DNA from: Taxawa tesnikishii (nom. ined.) | Lineage: Eukaryota > Ascomycota > Dothideomycetes > Dothideales | Assembly (NCBI GenBank): GCA_030247885.1 | Contig: JAPDRO010000001.1 | Span: forward strand, 1,860,001-1,924,000 | Length of the DNA stretch: 64,000 nt | Reading direction: 5' to 3' | Part shown: piece by piece, positions 43,880-54,649 of the stretch | How the letters are laid out: each line of letters opens with the position of its first letter | Numbering within the stretch: the stretch's first letter is position 1 | Made by a program: the position numbers and the translations under genes | The notes under the pieces: generated by a model | The model's database searches: none | Seen by the model: only the letters and a program-made list of their open reading frames with translations | What the model was told of the DNA's origin: nothing

Positions 43880-46192
43880 ATGGGTCTATTGTAAGCGTGA
43901 CTGTCCAATTGAGTGAGAGTTCGCTTGCTGACACATCCCTTCTAGAGCATTGGGTACTCCTCTTAGCTGGCCGGAAGCGAAGAAAGTAGCGAGCCACGTC
44001 CGAGAATGGGGAATTGAGGTATGCAGGAGCAGGAAGTTAGGCAACACGAGAGGGCGGGGACTGACTGGACACCAGCAACTCCTGGCCACATGGCGACGGG
44101 CAAAGGGGAAAGAGCGCGATGCACTGCTGTGGGGAGATGAGGTATGGTAAGCGCGCTTCTACCTATCGGGACGCCATTACCTTACAACGACTATAGATCG
44201 AATACCTGGTGGTTTGCTACGACGACCAGAATCGCCAAGTCAAGCTTTCCCTTCGCCAAGCGGATATCTTACAGGCTCTGGCGCATGACGAGGAACTGCT
44301 GAAACAAGGCGGCGGAGTGCCAGATCTTCAGCGCGGAGACAGCAAGTAAGACAGTCCTTCGGGGTGGCCCTGGACGCCATGCTGACTGGAACCACCTAGG
44401 GATCACGGCAAGACCGCGCCTGTATTCCACCCCGAGTTTGGCCGCTTCATGTTGGAGGCTACCCCAGGCGCGCCATGGGGCATTGGGTTCAAGGACCTCC
44501 TCGATGTAGAGCGTGATATGAAGTGGAGGTGAACACAAGCAGTTGTACACGTCAGGATTCTACTGACTTTGATGGCAGGCGAGAAATTGCCAGGAACCAC
44601 ATGGAGTCTTCCGAATATCCCATCACCCTTACCACATTCCCTAGACTAGGTGCCAAGGACCGTTCAATCATCCCCGAGTACCCATTGTCGGGCGAGAAGC
44701 TCCGGTCCCAATTCTTGCCGGATGAAATTGCTAATCCGCATATTCGGTTTCCCACTTTGGCAGCCAATATACGTGCACGAAGAGGGAGGAAGGTAGAGAT
44801 CAATGTTCCAGTCTTTAGAGACGAAAAGACCCGATGGCCATTCAACGATCCCACTGTGGACTACGATCTGCACAACTGGCCGGAAGATGACGATGTTCGA
44901 AATGGCGCAGCAAAGGAGAATCATATCTACATGGACGCGATGGCTTTTGGCATGGGAAGCTGTTGCCTTCAAATTACGTTTCAAGCCAAGAACATCGAAG
45001 AAGGACGGAAGATGTACGACCAGCTCAGTCCAATCGGACCGATCTTGCTCGCCCTCACTGCTGCCACGCCCATCTATAAAGGCTTCCTTGCGGATACGGA
45101 CGTTCGGTGGAACCAAATCAGCCGAGCGGTTGACGATCGGACACCGGAAGAGCTTGGAGAGAAGGTTCGTTCCCGAAGTGAACTGCTCATGGATCTCGTA
45201 CTGACTTCGCTTAGCCTCTGAAGAACGACAGATGGCGTATACCAAAGTCCAGATACGCTTCGAACTCTACTTATATAGCGCAAGATCCGCGGCTAAGGCG
45301 CGAATACCTTGACCCGGACTTGGTGGTGGACCAGGATCTCAAACAGAAGCTTGTAGATGGCGGCATGGATGACCTACTTGCGACCCACTTTGCTCACCTT
45401 TTCATCCGGGATCCTATCGTAGTCTTTGCAGAAGACCTCCAAGACCTCGACCTCAACAAGGTTGACCACTTCGAAAACCTGCAATCGACGAACTGGCAGC
45501 ACATGCGGTTCAAGCCGCCTCCACCAGGGAACGGCATCGGCTGGCGTGTCGAAGTCAGGCCTATGGAAATTCAGATCACGGACTTTGAGAACGCCGCCTT
45601 CTCCGTTTTCGTGGTCTTGATCACCCGCGCTCTCCTGAGCTTTGACCTCAACTTCTACCTCCCGATCCCACGAACAACAGAGAACATGGAGACGGCGCAC
45701 GTTCGCGATGCCGTCAACACGCAGAAGTTCTACTTCCGGAAGAATCCATTCCCTAGTCGGCCAGTCAGAATGAACGGATCTTCGGGCACTTCGACACCGA
45801 CCCAGCCAAGTCGACCTCCTACACCTGTTGGGCCCGTCGAGGATGAGTATGAACTCATGAGTGTAGACGAGATCATCAACGGGCAGACGTCGGCTGGCGG
45901 GTTCCCCGGACTCATTCCGCTCGTCGAGAACTACCTCAACAGCGTGAACGTTGACGTGGAGACCAGATGTGAGCTGGCAAAGTATCTATCACTGATCCGA
46001 AACAGGGCAAATGGCAAGTTATGGACTGCAGCGAAGTGGATTAGACACTTTGTCGCCGAGCATCCAGAATACAAGAAAGATAGCGTTGTCGGAGAGGGCA
46101 TAACGTATGATTTGGTGAAGGCAGTGGAGCAAATGACGGTCAATGAGGGAAGGGATGGGTTGGGCGCAGAGATGCTCGGGAAGGTTAAATAG
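43880..46192 (+). CDS. GSH1: Glutamate-cysteine ligase (gamma-glutamylcysteine synthetase), catalytic subunit
   Basis: Rate-limiting enzyme of glutathione synthesis: Glu + Cys + ATP to gamma-Glu-Cys, cytosolic. Seven exons: 43880-43890 (11 nt), 43946-44018, 44076-44141, 44197-44345, 44400-44528, 44579-45164, 45215-46192; 1992 nt, 663 aa, all in phase. Start MGLLALGTPLSWPEAKKVA is typical. Other blocks: WGDEIEYLVV with metal-binding Glu, FHPEFGRFMLEATPGAPW, LTTFPRLG, HIYMDAMAFGMGSCCLQITF, RRYASNSTYI-like KSRYASNSTYI, TNWQHMRFKPPPPGNGIGWR, EVRPMEIQITDFENAAFSVF and FFRKN-type FYFRKNPF. It belongs to the eukaryotic GCLC family. The start is fixed by the 11-nt first exon, ATGGGTCTATT, followed by GTAAGC. 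Symbol from yeast. Confidence 0.95.
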
Positions 46193-47228
46193 ACGATAGA
46201 TGAAACAGCAAAGTATTCATGAGAGATAGAAAGTCTCGATTGGTGCGTGCACACGGGAAAGAGGGTTGATCTCTGGAGTATACGTGGAACGCGTTCAAGC
46301 ATTCCTTTGACAAGATGGTTGCTTTGTCACCAACCAAATGATGTACACGTCAATCGCAAAGCACAGAAGGGAGCGATGCTGTGGCATGTGAGTCTTGGCG
46401 TCATACAAAAAGGACGTTGAGCAGGGCGGCGAATCAGCACAAAGAGGGAGGGGCAATGCATATCGATCGTCAATCTTCCTCACCTCGCCTCATCCAAAGC
46501 ATCACCACAGCCAGCAATCGTCAATTGAAAGAAACAGCGCCTTCCGTTGGCCGTGAGACCGCACACAATCAGACGTCGATAAGACATGAGCAATCGAATT
46601 AGCTACAATCAAACACGGCCGGGTCAAGGGAGGACCGCGGATCTAGAAGACCGGCCGAGTTAAACTAAGCTCATTTTCCATTTCCAATACTCACCACTCC
46701 CTTCTAGAGTTCCCAGCAGACTCTCCAACAAAACAAGCTCCCTTTCTTCCCAATCACGTCCTTCCCCCTCTCCTTTGCTGACGCGCAGCGAGGCAGCCGT
46801 CCGTCCATTGCCTTCCGGCCACTTCCGTTGAACTGCCACTCGTTTCGCCCCCATCACGCTCTCGCTCATAACGCTCTCGCTCATAACACTCTCGCTCTCA
46901 CAGCTTCGGCCTTGTCGCCTCCTCCCATCCCTCCTTTCCGCGCCACCTCTCCGTCGCACTAAGCCGCAGCACATACCCAAATCCAGCGTCTACCCCTCCT
47001 CTCCTTCGTTTCCGTCTCAGCCGCCCACCCTCCGGAAACCATAAATCTCGCCCATTCTGCCCCGCCATACCCCACCATCCGAAGTCGCTTCAAATAACTC
47101 ACGCCATCAACCGATCTCGCACTCAATACAAAAAGCACCCGGACAAGAGAAGCAAGGACAAAACGCTACAAAGCTCGACAGCTGCGTACAAGGCTAGTTG
47201 GGATTCCCCTCCGCCTTCACTAGCCACC
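46193..47228. other. Intergenic; IDO promoter and pyrimidine-rich leader
   Basis: No gene. About 46680-47200 is strongly C/T-rich on the plus strand, as in many fungal promoters or leaders. It includes a 15-bp tandem repeat at 46856-46900. Confidence 0.55.
46856..46900. repeat. 15-bp tandem repeat, about three copies
   Basis: Unit ACGCTCTCGCTCATA twice, then a diverged third copy (ACACTCTCGCTCTCA). Confidence 0.85.
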
Positions 47229-48696
47229 ATGATTCCCTCTATTCCCCGCCTCAGCGACTACGACGTGTCACAAGAGTACGGATTCCTGCCTTCCGAATTA
47301 CCGCTGGAGGTCCTCCCAGATCCATACTACAGACCATGGGAGAACATCGTTCGCAACCTGCAGGGTCTTATACTTAGCCGCAGACTACGTGGTCTGGTCG
47401 ACAATCTACCTATACTCTCTACCGATTACCTACGGACAGATGCAGAATGGCGGCGAGCATACATGGTGCTCGCTTTCATCTCCCACTCCTACATATGGGG
47501 TGGCGAACGTCCGGCTGAGAGGGTCCCGCCTGCCATTTCCATTCCCTTTGTCGCTGCCTGCAAGAGGGTCGAGTTGCCGACGGTCGCCACATACGCTGGG
47601 GTCGTCTTATGGAACTACAGGCCACTGTTTGACGATGAGCCCGTTGACAACCTGGACAACATCGCTACTCTTACAACTTTCACTGGCTCACTTGACGAGT
47701 CATGGTTCTATCTGGTCTCCGTCGCCATAGAGGCACGGGCCGCTCCTATCATTCCGCTCATGCTGCACGCCATCGAAGCAGCACGCTATGGCGATAGGGC
47801 TACCGTTACGGAGTGTCTGCGTTCGTTTGCGGAGCGTCTCGACGAACTTGGATCCCTCTTGGTGCGCATGTACGAGAACTGCGATCCACACGTCTTTTAC
47901 CATCGTATCCGACCCTTCCTCGCTGGAAGTAAGAATATGGCCGATGCTGGCCTGCCCAACGGCGTTATCTTCGACACTGGCAGCCCATCTGACGAATACG
48001 TGCAATACAGCGGTGGTAGCAATGCACAGTCCTCTATCATTCAATTCTTCGATCTCGTCCTTGGTATCGAGCACCGGCCCACAGGCACTTCATCAGCAAC
48101 CGTTCAGCCAGGCTCCGCACCAGCAGTCTCTGCCCCCTCACAATTTCATCCATGACATGCGCACATACATGCCCGGTCCACACGCACGCTTCCTGGAACA
48201 CGTCTCTCGAGTTGCGAACATCCGGTCCTTCGTGACGCAGCACCGATATGACCGCGCATTGGCGACCGCCTACGATGCCTGTCTCGCTATGCTGCGGGCC
48301 ATGCGAGACAAACACATCCAGATGGTGTCCCGATACATCATCGTCAAGTCGCGGGAGACGCGTTCGCACTCCCGCTCTCTGTCACGCGACGCACCCAAGG
48401 CGCCCGAGCGGATGAACATCGCCACAGGCTCCGCAAAGGAGGGCGCGGACCGCAAGAACCTCCGCGGTACGGGTGGCACAGCGTTGATTCCGTTCTTGAA
48501 GCAGGCAAGAGACGAGACGGGTGAGCCCGCCATCGATGCCTGGGCCAGGAGACTGTTGAACAACGGTCCAGGTGCGCCCCAAGCTGGCGTTCGCATGGGC
48601 AAACTGGGAGAACATGCCAGCGGTGAGACGGAGATTGTGGGTCTCGCGGGAGTCTGGAGCGTGGATGACAGCGATGGTGGCATCTGCCACTGGTGA
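47229..48696 (+). CDS. Indoleamine 2,3-dioxygenase family protein
   Basis: Haem dioxygenase that opens the indole ring of tryptophan to N-formylkynurenine, the first step of kynurenine/NAD synthesis. Fungi usually have several paralogues. No intron is needed. N-terminal IPRLSDYDVSQEYGFLPSE, FISHSYIWGGERPAERVPP, SLDESWFYLVSVAIEARAAP and VFYHRIRPFLAGSKNM are typical. C-terminal MRTYMPGPHARFLEHV and RDKHIQMVSRYIIVKSR carry the proximal haem His (near residue 362). The frame changes between EHRPTG (about 48085) and LPPHNFIHDM (about 48140). Here the offset is +1 (or two missing bases), unlike the -1 slips elsewhere. The junction lies in a poorly conserved Pro/Gln linker, so its exact place is uncertain. 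After about 48400 the tail is low complexity. Confidence 0.9.
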
Positions 48697-49783
48697 TTGT
48701 TCCCTAAACGTATTTTTTTGTCTATCTGCGGTTTAGCGGGCGTTCTGGAGAAACGGGAACTATCTATTGTGGCGTGTCTTTGCGGGATGGGCAGAGAGGT
48801 CATGGGAAGGCAAAAAAGTTGCATTTGCGAGATACCACCAGAAGCGATCTAGAGGTTGAACAATCAGAACCCTACCTTAATATGTTCTTCCAACGCGTAC
48901 CTATTCTCCATTTTTTTGTCTTCGTCCACCACTTTGCTTGTGTAGCTTGCCTAAGGAGTGTACAGCTCATCACGCAGACCCGCAGGACTTCAATGTTCAC
49001 ATGATACAAGCCACTGTTCGAAAAGACACTGAGGGAAACAGAGAACACTATCCCAAAAGACTGCGAAATGGTCACCTTCCTTGAGCTCGTGGTACGCTTT
49101 TGGGAGCCGGTTCTTCGGCGTAAGAAACTTGCAGGCCCTTTTCCTTGGAGACAGGATCCTTGGGCCATTATGGCTCTCTCGATCGGGCGATGACCGCAAG
49201 CTTCTCTCGAATCTTGGAGAAAGCAGAGTTGGGCGGGGCGCTCCGGGGCACACTCTTTCTGGACCGGAGCCATACTCAGGTGACGTGCAGGCTAGCTGCG
49301 TTCCTGGTTGTCCATACATCCAGCACAAGCGAGGAACAAACGACCAGAACCATGGTAACCATTTTCATACGTGCTACGGTTCTCCTTATGGCAGCCTGCC
49401 GGCCTGTTTTGCTTCTCTGATGCAGATTGCGCTCGATTCGACCGGGAGTGAACAAATATACGATGGACTGCCGTCCTGTATAGAGTCTCCCTGGCTACAC
49501 GTAGCTATAGAGGATGAAGAGGGATGTTTGGCACTGAATGAATGTCCTGTCATCTCGGCAATCTCGCGTATCGGACGGCTAATATATCGACGGTTCGGCT
49601 CCGGCTCCCAGTCGATAGCTCAAGACCTCCCCGCTATCAGTTGCGCTAACACATTGTCCCGCGATCGTCAACAAAAATGTATACATAATTATAGACACTG
49701 ATAAAACGCTCTTAACGTAGGCACATTGACGCTCTGTCGTCCTTCACTCTCTCTTCGCTCCACTGCACTTCCCTTCATTGATC
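48697..49783. other. Intergenic
   Basis: About 1.1 kb without a supported gene. The plus-strand frame 49081-49701 (206 codons) shows no recognisable features. The last 100 bp carry the GT8 promoter and leader. Confidence 0.5.
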
Positions 49784-50734
49784 ATGGAAAACGTGAACCC
49801 GCACCCAAAGCGGGTGGTTGACTCGCCCAAGGTCTGGACAACGCTGATCACCAACACCGCCTACCTCTCCGGCCTTCTCACGCTGGACTATTCCCTCAAA
49901 GCCGCCGGGTCCAAATATCCCCTTGTCGCGCTCTACACCTCCACCTTCCCACCCGAGGGTCACGCCGCCCTCCGCGCCCGTGGCATCCCCGCGAAAGAGA
50001 TCCCTTACCTCCTCCCCAACACGCCCAAAGATTACAGCAACGACCCACGCTTCTACGACTGCTGGTCGAAGCTGACGCCCTTCAGCCTGACCGAGTACGA
50101 GCGCGTGGTGCAGCTCGACTCGGACATGCTGGTGCTGAAGAACATGGACGAGCTCATGGATGTTGCGCTCGACGGGCCCGAGCTCGAGGGCCGCGGAAAC
50201 CGCGTCTTCGCCGCCAGCCACGCTTGCGTCTGCAACCCGCTGAGGAAGCCGCATTATCCAAAGGACTGGGTACCGGCGAACTGCGCCTTCACGACGCAGC
50301 ACGGCAGGCCGGACGAGGCGCAGACGGTGGGCGCGCCCCCGACTGCGGGGCTCGCGATGCCGAATGGTGGGCTCCAGGTCGTGGTTCCGTCAGCGGCCAT
50401 TTACCATCAGATCACGGAGAAGTTGGGCAATGCGACCAGTACTGCTGCTTACGAGTTTGCCGACCAGAGCATGCTGAGCGATCTCTTCCCTGGACGGTGG
50501 GTTGCGCTGCCGTACGTGTACAATGCGCTGAAGACGTTGAGGTGGAAAGGCGTGCATGATGCGATTTGGCGGGACGAGGAGATCAAGAACGTACATTTGT
50601 TGCTGAGTCCCAAGCCGTGGGATGAAAAGGGTGACGACAAGGGAAAGAACGATGAGACGCACAAGTGGTGGTGGGATTATAATGATAAGAGATTGAAAGA
50701 GGAGAAGGAGAGAGGCGTCGATGATGGCTTTTAA
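49784..50734 (+). CDS. Glycosyltransferase family 8 protein (glycogenin/galactinol-synthase-like)
   Basis: Retaining GT-A glycosyltransferase that uses a UDP-sugar and Mn2+. Single exon, 316 aa from ATG 49784. Features: VWTTLITNTAYLSGLLTLDYSL at the N-terminus, CWSKLTPFSLTEYERVVQLDSDMLVLKNMDEL with the DxD metal site at about residues 112-114, FAASHACVCNPLRKPHYP, NGGLQVVVPS, ADQSMLSDLFPGRWVALPYV and VHLLLSPKPW. It lacks a signal peptide or membrane span, so it is probably cytosolic. It lacks glycogenin's long C-terminal glycogen-synthase-binding region, so it is more likely one of the small fungal GT8 enzymes of unknown acceptor. Confidence 0.92.
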   Translation: MENVNPHPKRVVDSPKVWTTLITNTAYLSGLLTLDYSLKAAGSKYPLVALYTSTFPPEGHAALRARGIPAKEIPYLLPNTPKDYSNDPRFYDCWSKLTPFSLTEYERVVQLDSDMLVLKNMDELMDVALDGPELEGRGNRVFAASHACVCNPLRKPHYPKDWVPANCAFTTQHGRPDEAQTVGAPPTAGLAMPNGGLQVVVPSAAIYHQITEKLGNATSTAAYEFADQSMLSDLFPGRWVALPYVYNALKTLRWKGVHDAIWRDEEIKNVHLLLSPKPWDEKGDDKGKNDETHKWWWDYNDKRLKEEKERGVDDGF

Positions 50735-51683
50735 GTCATGGTCGCACATATACCACATTTTGGACCCGACGGAGAGGTCGGCCCTGGATACAGACTTGAT
50801 TTGGAAACCACAAACGCGAACCTCAGACCCAAGACACAAATTCTTGCCTTTCCACGCGTGCAATCCACTGCGTCGGACCTCGTTTGGACAAGGGCACGAA
50901 CGTATGCTCACCGCCGCTACCAATATGACAGTAGAATCCGTCTTCTGCACACGCCCTTCTTCAAGTGTGCTAATGGCTGCCGCTATACCAGTAAAGTGTG
51001 AGTTTGATACGAACATATTGGATTTCTCCGGGTTTTGGTTGGGTTTGGTGAGCATCAACAGCTCTTCGACGGGCAGTTCCAGACCGTCGAGTTCTTTTCT
51101 GCACCAGAACTTGTAATTGTACTGCAGGCGTCCAATTCAGCAATTTGCCACTTCACTTCCCGTCCATATGCCCTCCGCATCATCGTGGTAACTAGGTTCG
51201 ATTCCATCACCCAAGCTTCCACTTCCAGCCCTGCTACATGAACCCATGTTCCAGGTCTTGTCACAGAGGCTCGAGCGTCGGGTTGTGCCGATGGGACTGG
51301 AAGATGTCTGGGAACTCGATGCCATGCACGAGACCTTCGTGTTCGAGGACGTGCCCACAGACAGATTTCTTCAATTTGCCAGTAAACACACAAACCTAAT
51401 TCACCGACAGACTGCCGGATAGTCTCGACGGATAGAAGGGAAGAGGATAACGCACGTAGCGTGAGAGAAATGCGAACAGCTCGCTATGAGCCTGAGTAGA
51501 GGCTCAATCAATGGCTCTCTTCGGTGAATACATGTAGTGGAAACACACTCGCCTTGATGTGTACCCCTCGTCAGCTCGCCGGCTGCGGATTTCAACTCCG
51601 TGATGCCCAAATACGCCCAGAACACCACGCTATGCTCAATGTTTTCAAGAACAAAATTCGAAGTGCACCATGAAGCTCAAGCA
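50735..51683. other. Intergenic with weak coding-like signal (51035-51422, +)
   Basis: Two plus-strand frames in tandem have protein-like composition: about 51059-51241 (FDGQFQTVEFFSAPELVIV, CHFTSRPYALRIIVVTRFD) and, in another frame, 51246-51422 (VPMGLEDVWELDAMHETFVF, DRFLQFASKH). They may belong to one small gene hit by a frame slip. No family is recognised. Confidence 0.25.
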
Positions 51684-52496
51684 TCACTGCTCAATGTTCG
51701 TCCGTCCCTCGACATCCACGCCCTCGTCGTCCTCACTATCGCTAGCTGGTTCCCAGCCTGCCTTCGCCCTAAGCAACTTGTTCTCACTCTTCAAGGCCGC
51801 TATCCTGCGCCGGTAGCTCAAGCTGCCGTCCTCGGATTCCTTGTAAGCAGCTCGTAACAGCTCGTGCAAGCGTCCCAGGCTGGCCTGCCAGCCCTGATGT
51901 GTCAGCTGTGCTTGCATTGTCTCGTTCCGGCTCTGGGTGAGTAAGGAGTTGTAGTGCGCGTGTAGAGCGGTAAGAGAGGACGTGTGCGAGTACGAGTAGG
52001 TGCGTAGCCGTTCCATGATGTCTTCGAATGCAGTTTCGTAGGTGGTTAGGATGGCGGTTTGCTCGCTGTAGGCGGATTCGAGGCCCGTCAGGCGCGTTTG
52101 GAGGGACGAGTTCTCGCTTATCAGGCGAAAAGTGTCGGGGTTCTGCGCTTGTTGTGATGGTGAGTGCGCGTTTGTGTCGCCGTTGGGAAGAGAGAGATTG
52201 CTGGAAGATCGGCGTAAAGCGCCATTTGAACCGTTGTTCGTGGAGCGGGTGTTTGCCTGTCGCTTCGGGGATATCAGTGGAGTGCAGAGGAAGTCGTGGA
52301 CGTGTCCGACCTGAACTTTCTCGAGCTGATCAGTCAATTCGCGCACGCGTTCTCGATTCTCGGCCAATTGCTGTGCTAGGAGCTCGATAAGCTGGTTGAT
52401 CTGCTGCATATCCAAGTGATGGCCTGCGTTCGGCATCATGCTGTTCCCGAGAGCGTACTGCGCGCCCACAGCTGTGGCCATGTTCGGGGCAGCCAT
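51684..52496 (-). CDS. Coiled-coil hypothetical protein
   Basis: Single open frame, 270 aa. Residues about 28-65 form a heptad-rich coiled coil (QQINQLIELLAQQLAENRER and VRELTDQLEKVQ). A Ser/Asn-rich linker (RRSSSNLSLPNGD) follows. A second helical region runs from about 118 to 250 (SENSSLQTRLTGLESAYSEQ, YRRRIAALKSENKLLRAKAG), and the tail is acidic (DSEDDEGVDVE). The segment VQVGHVHDFLCTPLISPKR interrupts an otherwise polar region. It could be an unspliced 3n intron, but its GTCGGA donor is poor. No named family; a structural or cytoskeletal role would be a guess. No frame slip is evident. Confidence 0.75.
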   Translation of the reverse strand: MAAPNMATAVGAQYALGNSMMPNAGHHLDMQQINQLIELLAQQLAENRERVRELTDQLEKVQVGHVHDFLCTPLISPKRQANTRSTNNGSNGALRRSSSNLSLPNGDTNAHSPSQQAQNPDTFRLISENSSLQTRLTGLESAYSEQTAILTTYETAFEDIMERLRTYSYSHTSSLTALHAHYNSLLTQSRNETMQAQLTHQGWQASLGRLHELLRAAYKESEDGSLSYRRRIAALKSENKLLRAKAGWEPASDSEDDEGVDVEGRTNIEQ

Positions 52497-52950
52497 TGTG
52501 TTAACAGGAGGAGAAGGAAGCCGTGTGCAAAGTAGAACAGAAGACAGCAGTGAGCCGGAACGCGGTGCTGAGAGAGAGAGAGAGATGAGAGACGGGGGCC
52601 TGTACTGAAGCGGGAAAGCGCGAGGCGGAGAAGACTTGGCGGCGTCTTACGCGCTTTCCGCTTTCCGCTTTCCGCTTTCCGCTTTTCTCTTGGCCTTTCA
52701 ACGTTTGGCAGAACTCCGGAGCTGAGTTACAGTATGTGAGGCATGATCCGTACGCTTGAAGCCGAGTGAAGCAAGCTTTCATGCATCGTATGATATAATC
52801 TGTGAGCGAGCGGTGTCTTGCAACAGCGTCATACAATCGCTGTTCGGTAGAAAACCACGATTAGACTAGATTGCAAGGAAGGCAAACCCGTTCCCATGCC
52901 AGGCTTGCATTCGATCCTATAGCAGCGTGGCATAGACAGATTGGAATGAC
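52497..52950. other. Intergenic
   Basis: Promoter of the coiled-coil gene. It includes a GA-rich run near 52571 and a heptamer tandem repeat at 52654-52681. Confidence 0.5.
52654..52681. repeat. Tandem heptamer (CTTTCCG)4
   Basis: Four perfect 7-bp units followed by CTTTT. It is the second four-copy heptamer array of this window and unrelated in sequence to the one at 32865. Confidence 0.95.
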
Positions 52951-53211
52951 ATGGCTTCCATCGCCCACTACTCCACATCGGAGTCAAGACGGCCGGTATC
53001 CATTCTAGCACGCAGCAGGCCGGCTATCTCCTCATCCTCGGATGCCAAACGCCGTAACAGCCTGTCCAGCGCACCGGTACTCGGGCGAGCGAACAAACGC
53101 GTCTGCTCGGTCGAGTTGTTGGACTCGAGCGACGATGGGTGCCTGCACAGCAGCCTAAATCAGCCGACTAACCAACGACCCTTGCAACGGCATAGGCAAC
53201 AACGACACTGA
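52951..53211 (+). CDS. Small hypothetical ORF, 86 aa
   Basis: ATG 52951 opens a frame rich in Ser, Arg and Pro (SESRRPVSILARSRPAI, SDAKRRNSLSSAPVLGRANK, VCSVELLDSSDDG), ending 11 bp before the 3' end of the convergent minus-strand gene. Composition resembles disordered regulatory proteins. No family recognised and no transcription evidence. Confidence 0.35.
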   Translation: MASIAHYSTSESRRPVSILARSRPAISSSSDAKRRNSLSSAPVLGRANKRVCSVELLDSSDDGCLHSSLNQPTNQRPLQRHRQQRH

Positions 53212-53222
53212 ATGCGCAATCC

Positions 53223-54262
53223 TTACAGCTCGCCCTCAACGCCTATCCACACACCGAACGCCCTCACGAACCCGTCTTTGACCGCCCCGGCCGTCTCGTC
53301 CCTCTCTCTGCGCCCCTCCCTCCTCTTGTCTGCCTGCGCCTCATACTCCTTCGCCGCCCTTGTCGCCGCATCCACCCACAGCGTTCTTGGCGCAGCCGCG
53401 GTCAGCGCCAGCATCACCCTGACCGTGTCCACGTCCTTCCTCACCGCGTCCAATACCTCGTGCAGCTTGTGGTCCTTGAGTGATAAGACCGTGTTCTGCT
53501 CTAAGCTGGCGACGGGATTCCACGCCCGCGGGTGGGAGTAGCGTATCGTGACCTCCTTCAACTGCGGGTAATCCCTCACGAGCGAGCGTTCCGCACTGTT
53601 GCTATTGAACCAGCTCGTCCAGAGTCGCGCATCCGTGCCCTTGATCCGCAGCCTCAACTTCTCAACCCGCACGCTGTAGGGGCTCGCGAGCGCGTGCCGG
53701 AACATGTTCGCGTCGCTCGGGTGTCCAAAGTCCAGCACGTTCAGCGAGTACAGCAACGGCGCGCTTTCCTCGTAGACTGGCTTCGCGACGCGCAGCAGCA
53801 CCGGCTGTAGACCGAGCGATTGCGCCGGCGCCGGCCACGGGATCGTTTCCTCGCTTCTCAACACTAGCGACCAGATCTCGTTTCGCAACTCGCGCGGGAG
53901 GGAAAAGAGCGGCGACGCGGCTACAGAGGCGGGCACTGCTGTTGCTGGTGCCGGTGCTGGTGCTGGTGCTGGTGCTGGTGCTGGTGCTGCTGGATTGCTG
54001 TTGGGCTCGGGGAGCGGGATCGCATCTCGAGGCCCGCTGCGTCGGATTCGGAGATCTCGGAGAGAGAGGTCATGGTGTCTTTGCGAGCTGGTGGATTGGG
54101 GTGGGGCGGGCTGAATAGATAGCTGGTGTTACGACTTAGTGGTCCTCGTGGTGAATCGAGCGCGTCGGCGGTGCTCAGGTAAGAAAGACTGCGCGTAGAG
54201 AGGACGGATTCATGCCATTGGTATGGATCGCTCGGCGTGGACGAAGGCTGCTGTTGCGACAT
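53223..54262 (-). CDS. F-box/2EXR-like fungal hypothetical protein
   Basis: N-terminal part from ATG 54262 (MSQQQPSSTPSDPYQWHESV) is disordered, with a histidine/glutamine repeat. The C-terminal part begins ASPLFSLPRELRNEIWSLVL, the start motif of the 2EXR/F-box-like domain found in very many ascomycete proteins. It continues PVLLRVAKPVYEESAPLLYS and LNVLDFGHPSDANMFRHAL. The two frames are offset by -1 inside or next to the GCTGGT repeat (53944-53993). One added base gives 1041 nt, 346 aa, with the repeat read partly as Pro-Ala (PAPATAVPASV) and partly as His-Gln. Molecular function of such proteins is unknown; some act as substrate adaptors. Confidence 0.7.
53944..53993. repeat. (GGTGCT)n hexanucleotide repeat, about 8 units
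   Basis: Near-perfect GGTGCT/AGCACC array within the coding region of the F-box/2EXR-like gene. It encodes His-Gln or Pro-Ala depending on frame. Confidence 0.9.
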
Positions 54263-54649
54263 GATTCGACTGTTGTCTACCACAGATGATGGGTATGGTT
54301 GTTATTGAAGAGTCGCATGAAACGCGGAAGATAAACCAGGATGCTTATTTATGGTATAGCCGGGGAGGGCTTCTTGGCATTTACCCACGGGAAAGCCGTA
54401 CTTCAAGCAGACTGGTCATTGGCAAATCTGAACGTGTGTCACATCAAGGCAGATGTATTTGATTCCTGGACAGAATGCGGTTTACTTTGGGAATAACAAG
54501 TGCGAGGATAACTCATCTAGATCTATTATCCACGCCTGATGATACCTTCCGCCCGAGTAGAACCCCTAACAAAAGCGCCACTTCCACACGGTGCAATCCT
54601 TTCTCCTTCTCGCTGTTGGCTGCATTGGCACCCTTGTGCTCACGGACGC
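54263..54649. other. Intergenic
   Basis: 387 bp: promoter of the F-box/2EXR-like gene and 3' flank of the small secreted protein gene. No gene seen. Confidence 0.55.

Noticed and set aside
51190-51210. tRNA-like T-loop (GGTTCGATTCC)
   Set aside because: No A-box, anticodon arm or acceptor pairing upstream at the right distance.
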